Assembly (NCBI GenBank): GCA_023390655.1
Contig: JAEWCL010000006.1
Coordinates: 1-64,000 of the forward strand
DNA from: Bacillota bacterium
GTDB lineage: Bacteria > Bacillota > Clostridia > Christensenellales > CAG-138
Direction of reading: 5' to 3'
DNA length: 64,000 bases
Shown here piece by piece: positions 50,943 through 59,416 of this stretch. Made by a program: the position numbers and the translations under genes. Position 1 is the stretch's first letter. The number at the start of each line of letters is the position of its first letter. Under the pieces are notes generated by a model, which saw nothing but the letters and a program-made list of their open reading frames with translations, was not told the DNA's origin and ran no database searches.

Positions 50943-51995
50943 ATGAAGGCTGCAAGGCTGCACGCCATTGGCGATTTTCGCGTGGACGAGGTACAAACCC
51001 CGGTGCCCAGAGGCCGGGAACTCTTGGTGCGGGTCGGCGGCTGCGGCATCTGCGGGTCCGATATTCCCCGTATTTTTGAGCTTGGCACCAGCAAACAGCA
51101 ATACCCGCTGACCATCGGGCATGAGCTGGGCGGAGCCGTTGTCTCCGTGGGCAAGGAAGCGGACAAGTCCCTCATCGGCAAGCGCGGCGCGGTATTCCCG
51201 CTGATTCCCTGCCGGAAGTGCGGGCCTTGCCTCTCTGCCAACTATGCCATGTGCGAGGACTATGATTATCTGGGCTCGCGCAGCGACGGCGGATTTGCGC
51301 AATTCTGCATCGTCCCCTCCGCGTGGCATTTTGTGGAGGCGAAAAATCCCGCAACCTCCATGGATGCGCTTGGCATGGTGGAGCCGTGCACGGTCGCGCA
51401 GCACGCCGTGCGCAAAAGCAACCTCAGGGCGGGCTATTCCGTGCTGATTTTGGGCGCGGGCCCGATCGGCATCATGGCGGCGCGCTGGGCAAGGCTATTT
51501 GGCGCGGAACCTGTTGCGTTGGTGGACGTGGTGGAGGAGAAGGCCGCCTTCGCGCGTGCGCGCGGCGAAATTGTATTCAACTCCAAAACACAGGATGTAG
51601 CCGAGGAATTCAAGAAGCTGAACGGCGGCAGCCTGGCGGATGTTGTCATTGAAGGAACAGGCATCGCGGTCGGCCAGGCGGCTGACTTGGCGAAACCCTT
51701 CGGCACCGTCGTGCTTCTCGGAAACCCGCACCGGGATACGGTGGTCGCCCTGAAGCAGCACAGCAACATCCTGCGCAAGGAACTGCTGCTCACCGGCGTG
51801 TGGAATTCCCACTTTGCCGCAACGCCCGTCAACGAGTGGACATACACCGTCTCCATGCTGGATGCCGGAAAGATGCGGGTGGAGGACCTGATTACCCACC
51901 GCGCTTCGCTTGATGAACTCCCCGGGTTATGCCGGGATATTTATGAGCGCCGCGTTACCATCTGCAAGGCGGTGTACAGCGCCGAACAAAAATAA
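50943..51995 (+). CDS. Zinc-dependent alcohol dehydrogenase, galactitol-1-phosphate 5-dehydrogenase-like
   Basis: A 350-residue medium-chain dehydrogenase. Catalytic zinc ligands are in GGCGICGSD (Cys) and GHELGG (His). The structural zinc cysteines are CRKCGPCLSANYAMC. The NAD-binding motif is LILGAGPIGIMAAR. The C-terminal part (NSHFAATPVNEWTYTVSML) matches GatD-type enzymes that oxidise galactitol-1-P to tagatose-6-P. It starts 41 nt after the epimerase gene. No transport or kinase genes accompany the pair. I used the ATG at 50943 after the GGGGGGAAAGG site. Confidence 0.87.
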   Translation: MKAARLHAIGDFRVDEVQTPVPRGRELLVRVGGCGICGSDIPRIFELGTSKQQYPLTIGHELGGAVVSVGKEADKSLIGKRGAVFPLIPCRKCGPCLSANYAMCEDYDYLGSRSDGGFAQFCIVPSAWHFVEAKNPATSMDALGMVEPCTVAQHAVRKSNLRAGYSVLILGAGPIGIMAARWARLFGAEPVALVDVVEEKAAFARARGEIVFNSKTQDVAEEFKKLNGGSLADVVIEGTGIAVGQAADLAKPFGTVVLLGNPHRDTVVALKQHSNILRKELLLTGVWNSHFAATPVNEWTYTVSMLDAGKMRVEDLITHRASLDELPGLCRDIYERRVTICKAVYSAEQK

Positions 51996-52042
51996 AAGGT
52001 TCTTAGGCTGTTACAGTCCTCAGCGACCACTTAACACTTTTG

Positions 52043-52068
52043 AGCGCATGCATTGCATGCGCTTTTTG
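52043..52068 (+). terminator. Intrinsic terminator
   Basis: AGCGCATGC, ATT, GCATGCGCT followed by TTTT. Confidence 0.85.
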
Positions 52069-52113
52069 CTGCCCTGCCAAACTAGAGAGAATAATTCATT
52101 CAGGAGGCGGAGC

Positions 52114-53109
52114 ATGAAGCCGGAACGCGTGTATTTTGAGCCGAGGGCGCTGGAATATCCACTGGGGCAGCAGATAAAGCAGCAGTTCCCGGATGTGGAA
52201 TGGATTCCTATTGAAAACCACAACAACATTGAGGAACTTCGAACCAACCCGAACGATGCGTTTGCGCAGATGAAGCGGTTTTTGATCATAGGGGTGCGAA
52301 AGTCCCTCCGCCATACGCCCAACCACAAGGTGTCGGATTATCTGGTGCCCTACACATCTTCAGGCTGTACGGCCATGTGCCTGTATTGCTACCTTGTGTG
52401 CCATTACAACAAATGCGCGTATCTGCGGTTGTTTGTCAACCGCGAGGAGATGATGCGAAAAATGATCAGGACCGCATCCACGCAGGAAAAGGAGCCGGTA
52501 TTTGAAATCGGCTCCAACAGCGATCTTGTATTGGAAAACACCATCACCGGAAACCTTGTGTGGACGATTGAGCAGTTTGCAGCCTCGCCCAGGGGAAAGC
52601 TCACATTCCCAACCAAGTTTGATATGGTGGAGCCGCTGTTGCCGCTCGATCACAAGGGCAGGGTGATTTTCCGCATGAGCGTGAACCCGCAGGAGGTCAT
52701 CAATGCCGTGGAGCTTGGCACATCACCGCTCCGCGCGCGCATCCGCGCGCTCAACCGCATGTGTGAAGCGGGGTATGAGGTCGGGCTTCTGATCGCGCCG
52801 GTCGTGCTAATGGAGGATTACCGCAAGTATTACATAAAACTCATCGAACAGCTGGGAGAAGAACTGAGCGAACAAACAAAGCGGAAGCTTGTGATCGAGA
52901 TCATATTCATGACCTACAGTTTTGTGCATCGCGCCATCAACAACGATGCGTTCCCCAAAGCCGTGGAGCTATACGATACGTCCCTTATGACGGTGCGTGG
53001 ACGCGGCAGGTATGCGTACCGGGAAAGTGTGCGCGCGGAGGCGGAGGCGTTTTTGCGCGCGGCGCTGGAGCGGCATCTTCCCGGCGTGCCGATTTTGTAT
53101 GTGGTATAA
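52114..53109 (+). CDS. SPL-family radical SAM protein (spore photoproduct lyase-like)
   Basis: A 331-residue protein of the spore photoproduct lyase family, which repairs UV-induced thymine dimers in spores by radical SAM chemistry. The 4Fe-4S motif is CTAMCLYC (C85, C89, C92; CxxxCxxC). GKLTFPTKFD, RVIFRMSVNP and GTSPLRARI follow the order of SplB. The segment FEIGSNSD (130-137) corresponds to FEASCTSD of B. subtilis SplB as I recall it. The essential H-atom donor Cys141 is therefore Ser134 here, while two extra cysteines (C96, C101) follow the cluster. It may be a paralogue with another function. AGGAGGCGGAGC precedes the ATG. Confidence 0.83.
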   Translation: MKPERVYFEPRALEYPLGQQIKQQFPDVEWIPIENHNNIEELRTNPNDAFAQMKRFLIIGVRKSLRHTPNHKVSDYLVPYTSSGCTAMCLYCYLVCHYNKCAYLRLFVNREEMMRKMIRTASTQEKEPVFEIGSNSDLVLENTITGNLVWTIEQFAASPRGKLTFPTKFDMVEPLLPLDHKGRVIFRMSVNPQEVINAVELGTSPLRARIRALNRMCEAGYEVGLLIAPVVLMEDYRKYYIKLIEQLGEELSEQTKRKLVIEIIFMTYSFVHRAINNDAFPKAVELYDTSLMTVRGRGRYAYRESVRAEAEAFLRAALERHLPGVPILYVV

Positions 53110-53195
53110 CCTGAAAGAAGGGTTTAAAAAATCAGCATGTTTCTTTGAGAAGGCTTAAGCGATTATGTACGCCGGATGACATCTTTGAAAGGCCC

Positions 53196-53225
53196 TTGAT
53201 TGGCAAAAAAGCCTCCCGATAATAT
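53196..53225 (+). promoter_or_regulatory. Predicted promoter of the decayed repeat-protein gene
   Basis: TTGATT (53196-53201), 18 nt, TAATAT (53220-53225), about 30 nt upstream of the GGGAGG ribosome binding site. Confidence 0.45.
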
Positions 53226-53256
53226 AGGCAAATCACAACAAAAGGGAGGAAAAACC

Positions 53257-53845
53257 TTGGCATCGGTTTCGGGCATTGGCGGCACCATTTCCCAACTGTA
53301 TCTGAACTCCGCATTGCGTCTCCAAGCAGCAGGACGGCGCTTAAATCCGGTGCGCAGGCGGGCATTTCAAGCTCGTTAGCACGCTTGTGGAAAGCGGGAC
53401 CATTACAGAAGACCAACAGAAGGAAATTACAAGCGCGTTTGCGCGCGTCCTGCAGCCGCCACCGCCGCAAAGAGGTGGCATACCGCCTGAAATGGAGGAC
53501 GGCCTTGATGCGCTCGTCACAGATGGAACGCTCACAGCGGAACAACGTGACAGTATCCTGACACTATTTGAAAAGGCGCAGAAAAGCGGCGACAGCCCTT
53601 CTCTTGCTGCGCTTATAGAGAACGGTACGCTCACAGAAGAAGAAAAATCCGAGGTGGAAAGCGCGTTCCAGAGTGCCCGCATGTTGATGAAGGCAAAGTG
53701 GGCCTACGGTAACAGCATGCCCGACGCCTCTGATCCGCTCAAAGCGCTTGTGGAAGGGGTTATCACGGAGGGGATAAAAGCCGCTGCCTATGAAGCGCTT
53801 TCTTACCTCCAGACGGTGCGCCCCAATTCAATATATCCATGTAAG
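53257..53845 (+). pseudogene. Decayed gene for a helical-repeat protein (frameshifts)
   Basis: A TTG at 53257 with AGGGAGG 7 nt upstream starts ASVSGIGGTISQLYLNSALR, but the frame stops after about 40 codons. The remaining coding signal shifts frame twice: ALKSGAQAGIS around 53333, then ESGTITEDQQKEI from 53387. The third frame runs past the 3' terminator, and a plausible original stop (TAA at about 53843) lies in another frame. The body holds three or four repeats of about 35 residues with the pattern GTLTxEQxxxI (for example DGTLTAEQRDSIL, NGTLTEEEKSEVE). I do not recognise the family. It looks like a recently inactivated gene for a small secreted or cytoplasmic helical protein. Confidence 0.55.
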
Positions 53846-53861
53846 GCTTTTGAAAGCAAAA

Positions 53862-53902
53862 ATGCAAAACGGCCACCCCTACACGGGGTGGCCGTTTTGC
53901 AT
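53862..53902. terminator. Bidirectional terminator, 18-bp perfect stem
   Basis: ATGCAAAACGGCCACCCC (53862-53879) is perfectly complementary to 53885-53902, loop TACAC, with A4 and T4 runs in the arms. It separates the decayed gene from the converging AraC-GyrI gene. Confidence 0.9.
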
Positions 53903-53905
53903 GTG

Positions 53906-54757
53906 TTATGCCTGCGTTACGGGAATCCAGAGTTCGCTTTTGTAGTTTGGAAGGCTCGTATCCCTGCTTTCGTTCCAAAGCAATTCAGGGCCGCCGGTCA
54001 TCTGGTATCCGGATGTGGGAAACCACTCCGCATAAATGCGCGCCCAGGTATCCTGCAGCGCTTTGGGGAATGGGCCAACCGCTGTAAATACGGCCCAGGT
54101 TGCGGGGGATACCGGCAAAACTTCCCAACGCCCCGGAATATCCCGTGTTGTGGCGACGCCAATAAATTGGTCGAGCTGCGTACCTTCTTCCCGCCCTTGC
54201 GTAAAATTGGCGGATACGCAAAGGATGCCCTTTGGCTCTGTATCACACAGTTCCTTAAGCTGCACAAAATCTTCCTCGCGCAATTTGGCCCACAGATCAT
54301 TCATTTGCGGGTTGACGCCTTCATAAATCAGCGTAATCCGTTTTTTGACGCCTGCAATTTGAAACGCCTCTTTTTCTACAATGCGGTAATGCATTTCTTG
54401 TCCTCCCCTTACTGTGAGTTGAAAGGTCATGGGCGGAAACGCTTTTACGCCTGCGCCGTGCCTGCGGACTTCGGCCGGCGTGCTCCCGTGAAAAGCAAGA
54501 AAGGCGCGCGAAAACGCATCGGGTGAGTTGTAGCCGTATTTCAGCGCGATATCGGTAATTGTCGCGCCGCTTGTCCGCAGCTCGGCGGCAGCCCGGTCCA
54601 AGCGCCGCATCCGGACATATTCGCCCAGCGAAAATCCTGACAGGAACGAAAACATCCGCCTGAAATGGTATTCCGTACAGCATGCGATGCCGGACACTTT
54701 CTGATAATCAATGTCTTCATCCAGATGTTCTTCGATATACCAAATCGCAAGGTTCAA
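53906..54757 (-). CDS. AraC-family regulator with GyrI-like effector domain
   Basis: A 283-residue regulator with an N-terminal AraC double helix-turn-helix (about 1-100, VSGIACCTEYHFRRMFSFL and ITDIALKYGYNSPDAFSRAF) and a C-terminal GyrI/SOUL-like ligand domain (about 125-283). This layout is found in activators that bind hydrophobic drugs or peptides. The TTG at 54757 is the first usual start, but the conserved N-terminal residues D-A-L-K-Q continue in frame upstream to an ATA at 54775, which has a GGGGG site 8 nt before it and a stop further upstream. The true start is therefore uncertain. There is no obvious target gene next to it. Confidence 0.85.
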   Translation of the reverse strand: MNLAIWYIEEHLDEDIDYQKVSGIACCTEYHFRRMFSFLSGFSLGEYVRMRRLDRAAAELRTSGATITDIALKYGYNSPDAFSRAFLAFHGSTPAEVRRHGAGVKAFPPMTFQLTVRGGQEMHYRIVEKEAFQIAGVKKRITLIYEGVNPQMNDLWAKLREEDFVQLKELCDTEPKGILCVSANFTQGREEGTQLDQFIGVATTRDIPGRWEVLPVSPATWAVFTAVGPFPKALQDTWARIYAEWFPTSGYQMTGGPELLWNESRDTSLPNYKSELWIPVTQA

Positions 54758-54957
54758 CTGTTTGAGCGCATCTATAGCATGTGCCCCCTTTCATTTGTAT
54801 TGTAGCAGAGCTGTAGGAGGGATGCCCGTCATTTCAGGTATGGGGTTTGCAGTATACGGGTGCAGGCGGGAAGCCCGCTCCGGAGACTGTATGGTGAGCC
54901 ATGTATACCCTCTGCCGCGCGCGAATATACTGTAGTGATTGCCGGAGGAGGAACGCT

Positions 54958-55758
54958 ATGGAGCTTGAACGCCAACAGCAGGAAAAACGGCCCTGCCTGA
55001 TCGCAGCAGCAGCTTATGTGGGCATGGTTGCCGTCAATATACTTTCGGAAGCACTGCCGATCAATGGGGTAACGGCAGGGCAAGTCTCTGCGCGCTATCC
55101 AACGCTGATTACGCCTGCGCCGGGAACGTTTCTGATCTGGGGAGGCATTTATGCGCTGCTGCTGCTGTATACGCTCTACCAGTGCGGCGTGTTCCAGTGG
55201 GGAGAGGGGCGCGGCGCCTGCGCGACGGAGCTGACCAGGGCAATCGCCCCATTTTTTACGCTATCCTGTGTTTGCAACGCGTCTTGGCTGATTGCGTGGC
55301 ATTATAATCTTGTTCTGGTCTGCTTTTTGCTTTTAGTAGGGCTAACCTATTGCTTGACCCGCATTATGTGCATTCTTTGCAGGGAGCGCCTCTGCATGAA
55401 AGAAAAGCTGTTCATATTCCTCCCGTTTTCTATTTATTTTGCATGGAGCATTGTCGCCTCCATTATAAATGCTGCCGTTCTGCTTATCAGCGTCCACTGG
55501 AACGGGTGGGGGATCACACCGCAGATGTGGGCGGTGATTGTGCTGTCTATTGGCGCGCTCCTTGCGATTTACCTGATGTTCCGCTGCAAGGCTTCGGCGA
55601 TTGGGCTGGTATTTGTGTGGGCGTATGGCGGCATCCTCGTTTTCCATACATCGCCGGAAGGGTGGAACGGCGCGTATCCGCTCGTCATTCTCGCGCTTGT
55701 GATCTGCCTGATTGCACTGTTGTTTTCCTTTGCGCTGAACATTTACCGGAAGAAATAA
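54958..55758 (+). CDS. TspO/MBR-related tryptophan-rich membrane protein
   Basis: A 266-residue membrane protein with about eight hydrophobic segments. The start AVNILSEALPINGVTAGQVS followed by FLIWGGIYALLLLYTLYQ matches the long tryptophan-rich sensory-protein type of Bacillota, larger than classical TspO (about 160 aa). Tryptophans are frequent (for example NASWLIAWHYN). Such proteins may bind tetrapyrroles or steroids; here this is unproven. The ATG at 54958 follows GGAGGAGG. Confidence 0.8.
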   Translation: MELERQQQEKRPCLIAAAAYVGMVAVNILSEALPINGVTAGQVSARYPTLITPAPGTFLIWGGIYALLLLYTLYQCGVFQWGEGRGACATELTRAIAPFFTLSCVCNASWLIAWHYNLVLVCFLLLVGLTYCLTRIMCILCRERLCMKEKLFIFLPFSIYFAWSIVASIINAAVLLISVHWNGWGITPQMWAVIVLSIGALLAIYLMFRCKASAIGLVFVWAYGGILVFHTSPEGWNGAYPLVILALVICLIALLFSFALNIYRKK

Positions 55759-56035
55759 AAAATGTATAAAGAGATATACCCTGTATAGGTAAAAAATAGG
55801 GGACATCATATATTTAGTCTAGTAATAATTGGATAGCGGTGTTACAATAAAACAGCCCGATAAAACGATGATGAATGATATACGATTGCCTGCGGGCTTT
55901 CCCTCGGTTTTTTTTAAACCAGAGGGCGGTTGGGATACCCGAAACGCTTTTTAAAAGCTGCCGCGGGTTTCCGGTGTATAAACCGCCATACAGGCGCGGC
56001 GCTTTTATGCGCGACTCTTCCCGGGAGCAAAACGG

Positions 56036-57124
56036 ATGGAGAACCATGGACACCGTATGGAAATGAATGAGACGCTCATCCAGCTCAACGCAAAGCGTAC
56101 CGCATTGATTGCGTGGCTGGCGCTGCTGTTCCAGTGCGCCAATGTTGTGATGGGGGGCTTAAAAGCGCATCCGTTCCTGCTTGTGGGGGGTCTGCTGCTG
56201 CTTGTGGCTTCCGGGGGTTATCTTGGGCTGACATATCGCCTAAGAAAATACGCGCGCAATCCGTTCCGCGCTTTTAGGAACCTGTACCGCGCCTATAGTG
56301 TCGCGTTTGCGTTGGGCATGCTGCCGTTTCTGCTTTCGGATGCCGCATCCGGGGCGGTTGCAAACAGCATCCTGTTTTTGATGGTGCTCTTGTTTGCTCC
56401 TTTGTTTTCCTTTCAGGAAAACAAGGTGCTCTTTTTTCTTGCTACACTCTATCCGGCAGCCGCAGCGGCGCTTTTTTCACACAACGTGTGGTATGTGTGC
56501 AGTGTCGCTGGGTTGAGCGCCGCGGGCGGGCTGCTTTGCTATTCCCTGCATGGCGGCTATCTTGAAATCATCACGTCGCTGCGCATGGAAAGCGATCTGG
56601 ACGATTTGACAAAGCTGTTCAGCAGAAAAGCGGGGATGTCCCGCATGCATGCGCTTATGGCGCTGTGAAAACGTATGGGCAGGCCTGTTGCGGTATTTTA
56701 TATCGATATCGACTGTTTTAAGAACTATAACGATACTTTTGGCCATCTTGCGGGCGATCACGCGCTTATGGAAGTGGCCGGCTGCATGCGGCGGTGTTTT
56801 GCGCGGGAGACGGACGTGCTCTGTAGATTAGGCGGGGAAGAGTTTGTGGTAATGATTCCGGTTGCAAAAACAAGCGCTGCGTTTATGATGGCAAAGCGGC
56901 TCATCCATATGGTTTCGGATACCGGCATGGCTGCGGGCAAGGACGCAAACGCCAATGTTGTGACCATCAGCATCGGCGTTGCGGTGATGGAAGAGGACGC
57001 CGTACAGGCGACGGTGCAGAACCTTGTGGATGAAGCGGACAGGCAGCTTTATATTGCAAAAACCTCGGGGCGCAACTGCATCGCGCACGGAGGCAGGGTC
57101 GTTTACCGCAACGCCTGGGCGTGA
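56036..57124 (+). pseudogene. Membrane diguanylate cyclase interrupted by an in-frame TGA
   Basis: The N-terminal part (56036-56668) has five to six hydrophobic segments and ends ...DLTKLFSRKAGMSRMHALMAL, the beginning of a GGDEF domain, followed by TGA. The same frame then continues without a break as KRMGRPVAVFYIDIDCFKNY..., with RETD (inhibitory site), GGEEF (active site) and the end of the domain at 57124. One nonsense codon therefore splits an otherwise intact 362-codon gene. The downstream half has an internal ATG (56675) but no good ribosome binding site. The start at 56036 follows GGGAG. Cys or Trp codons are one base from TGA. The next gene is an intact diguanylate cyclase. Confidence 0.85.
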
Positions 57125-57164
57125 AGCGGCGTCCGGGGGCTGTGGTTGAGGAACGGGAACACAC

Positions 57165-58997
57165 ATGCAAAGGAAAAAGGGATCTGAAAAAAACAGCGCC
57201 ATATTCGCCATTTTACTGATGGGCGTATTATGGTCGTTTGCGATGCTCTATTTCCTGGGGTCTACGCGCATACAGCTGCAAAAGCAGGCCATGCAGCATC
57301 TGGACGCCGCCTCGCAGCGCTGTGCTGCGCGGGTGGAAGCGGTGCTCGCATCTAAAGCGGATGCGCTTCGCGCAGTGGCGCAGGAGGCGCTGTCCCTTCC
57401 CCAAGAGGAATCTTTGGATCCGCTGAAGTTCGAAAAATACAGGGATATTTTCCATATCAGGGGGGCAGCGCTGTACCAGCCCGAAGGACAAGCCGTTTTC
57501 TATGGGGAATGGCCCGCGCCTAAGGAAGAGGCGCTTGCAACTGCCTGGCAGGGGTCCGCTCCTGTTTTGGTATCGGGCGCGCAGGAAGTGCCGGACGCCA
57601 GTCTATTGCTGCTGCCGCTGTATGCGGATGGAAAGGTGGAGCGGGTCTGCGGCGTCTATTTGAAAGACGGGGGAATGCTTGCAGGCGGGGATGTGAACGG
57701 CGCGCAGTGGCTGCTGCTCGATAAAAGCGGCCATATACTTGCGCCGGGAAACGCGCTTGCCTGGTGGAACACGCAAGGCCTTGTGGAGGACGGCAGCCTT
57801 GCCACACCGGTTCTGGAAGCCTTGCAGGGGTCGGATGGCGGCAAATTGGCGGCGGCCTATTTCCAATCAAACGGGCATGGCAATTATATTGCCTGCACGC
57901 CCCTTTCGCTGCAGGGATTTTACGTATTGTATGCGGCGGGCCAGGCACAGGTGGAAGCAAGCTATCGCTTTCTTGTCAACAACTACTTTGTCCTCGGCCT
58001 TGTCATGATTGGCATTTTTGCGCTGGGTTTGATGATACTCCTGATTTGGCGGGGAAAGGAACGTTACCGCGTGCAGGAGGAAAAGGACAGGCTCTTATGG
58101 CTCGAGGAGCGGTACCGTATTATTGCGCGCGAATCCGAGGATGTGATCTTCGAAATTTCCCTCAAGGAGAAGGGGATAGAAGCCAACGAGAATTTCCGCA
58201 AGCTGTTTGGCTACAATGTGGCGCAGTGGGACAAGGAATATAAAAAGCAGGTCCATCCGGACGACATGGAAAAGTTTGATGCCATTTATGAAGGCATCAA
58301 GAGCGGAAAGCGTATCATGAAGGACGAATTGCGGTTCCGCCACGCAAGCGGACGCTATATCTGGTGCAAACTTCTTATTGCGGTACTGCTGGATGCATCC
58401 GGCAAGCCCGTACGCGTTATGGGCAAGATCACCAACATTGATCTGCAAAAGCGGGAGGCTGCAATGCTGCTGCAGAAGGCGCAGCAGGATTCTTTGACCA
58501 ACCTGTATAACAATGAAACCACAAAGCTTCTGGTTGGCCGTTATCTCGCGGCGGAGGGTGCGGAAGGCACCCACGGGCTGATTTTGCTGGATATCGACAA
58601 CTTCAAATCCATCAACGATACGCGCGGGCATCTTTCCGGCGACGCCATACTGGCCGCCGTGGCGGAGAAGCTGCGCGCGCTGTTCCGCTCGACCGATATT
58701 CTCGGGCGCATCGGCGGCGACGAGTTCATGATCTTCTTAAAGAATGTCAGCGACAGGGTGCAGCTCATAGCACAGGCGCAAAACATCCTCGACGCGTTCC
58801 GCGGCAGTGAGGCCTTAGCCGGCGTGACCTGCTCGCTGGGGGCGGCTCTCTACGAAGAGGATGGCAGGACGGTGGACGAACTGTTTGAAAACGCGGATAC
58901 CGCGCTGTACCGCTCCAAGAAGGCAGGGAAAAACCGCTGCTGCATTTACGACGCGGTGATCGATGTAAGAACAGCCGGGTGTCCGGACGAAGAATAA
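57165..58997 (+). CDS. Membrane-bound sensor diguanylate cyclase (extracellular sensor, PAS, GGDEF)
   Basis: A 610-residue protein. TM1 is about 12-32, an extracytoplasmic sensor (Cache-like) spans 33-272, TM2 is about 274-295, a PAS/PAC domain is about 315-428 (YRIIARESEDVIFEISL ... YIWCKLLIAVLL) and the GGDEF domain is about 438-600. The catalytic motif is GGDEF (517-521), and RSTD (508-511) five residues before it is a complete product-inhibition site, so it should make c-di-GMP from GTP. No phosphodiesterase domain is present. It follows the nonsense-split cyclase by 40 nt and may compensate for it. Confidence 0.9.
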   Translation: MQRKKGSEKNSAIFAILLMGVLWSFAMLYFLGSTRIQLQKQAMQHLDAASQRCAARVEAVLASKADALRAVAQEALSLPQEESLDPLKFEKYRDIFHIRGAALYQPEGQAVFYGEWPAPKEEALATAWQGSAPVLVSGAQEVPDASLLLLPLYADGKVERVCGVYLKDGGMLAGGDVNGAQWLLLDKSGHILAPGNALAWWNTQGLVEDGSLATPVLEALQGSDGGKLAAAYFQSNGHGNYIACTPLSLQGFYVLYAAGQAQVEASYRFLVNNYFVLGLVMIGIFALGLMILLIWRGKERYRVQEEKDRLLWLEERYRIIARESEDVIFEISLKEKGIEANENFRKLFGYNVAQWDKEYKKQVHPDDMEKFDAIYEGIKSGKRIMKDELRFRHASGRYIWCKLLIAVLLDASGKPVRVMGKITNIDLQKREAAMLLQKAQQDSLTNLYNNETTKLLVGRYLAAEGAEGTHGLILLDIDNFKSINDTRGHLSGDAILAAVAEKLRALFRSTDILGRIGGDEFMIFLKNVSDRVQLIAQAQNILDAFRGSEALAGVTCSLGAALYEEDGRTVDELFENADTALYRSKKAGKNRCCIYDAVIDVRTAGCPDEE

Positions 58998-59012
58998 TAA
59001 GAGTGTTTCCAT

Positions 59013-59351
59013 ATGTCTAAAAAGTGGTTGAAGCGGGCTTTCCTGATCATACTCCTTTGCCTGCTCCTGTTTTGGGCGGCCTCGTGCGCCCGGTGTGAAA
59101 TTCTCACGCTGCTGCACAGGCAGGAGTTTAAGGATGCGTATAAAGACCATACAATGTTGAGGGAACAAAACCACTGGAAGGTCCCGGACTATTCTCCGAC
59201 ATATGCAAGGGTTTATTATGTTGATGAAGCTGGCGGGGTTATACTGGGATTCGGCAGGCAGGATGACCACTGGGTTTTCGCAAAATGGGAGGAGACCGTA
59301 TGGTCGAAAACCGGAAGCGCGTCTGAAATTATGTGGCCCTATATCCGGTAA
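59013..59351 (+). CDS. Small membrane-anchored or lipoprotein of unknown function
   Basis: A 112-residue protein with a hydrophobic N-terminal segment (about 8-25) ending AASC, which could be a lipobox (Cys at about 26) or an uncleaved anchor. The rest is soluble and aromatic-rich (YSPTYARVYYVDE, DDHWVFAKWEE). I do not recognise a family. It starts 15 nt after the cyclase stop, so it may belong to the same transcript, and a terminator follows. Confidence 0.65.
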   Translation: MSKKWLKRAFLIILLCLLLFWAASCARCEILTLLHRQEFKDAYKDHTMLREQNHWKVPDYSPTYARVYYVDEAGGVILGFGRQDDHWVFAKWEETVWSKTGSASEIMWPYIR

Positions 59352-59358
59352 AAAGATG

Positions 59359-59398
59359 CGGAGCGGACAGGGGATTCCCTTTCCGCTCCGTTTTCGTT
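59359..59398 (+). terminator. Intrinsic terminator
   Basis: CGGAGCGGA (59359-59367) pairs with TCCGCTCCG (59382-59390), with an inner AGGG/CCCT extension, followed by TTTTCGTTTT. Confidence 0.85.
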
Positions 59399-59416
59399 TT
59401 ACGCAGTGCCTATGTG

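Noticed and set aside
53846..54526. Extension of the repeat-protein frame to 54526
   Set aside because: The frame passes through an 18-bp terminator and lies antisense to the AraC-GyrI gene; it stays open only because the real frame is lost.
56666..56668. TGA in the diguanylate cyclase as a selenocysteine codon
   Set aside because: The family has no conserved selenocysteine or redox Cys at this place, and I see no SECIS-like hairpin directly downstream. A nonsense mutation is simpler.
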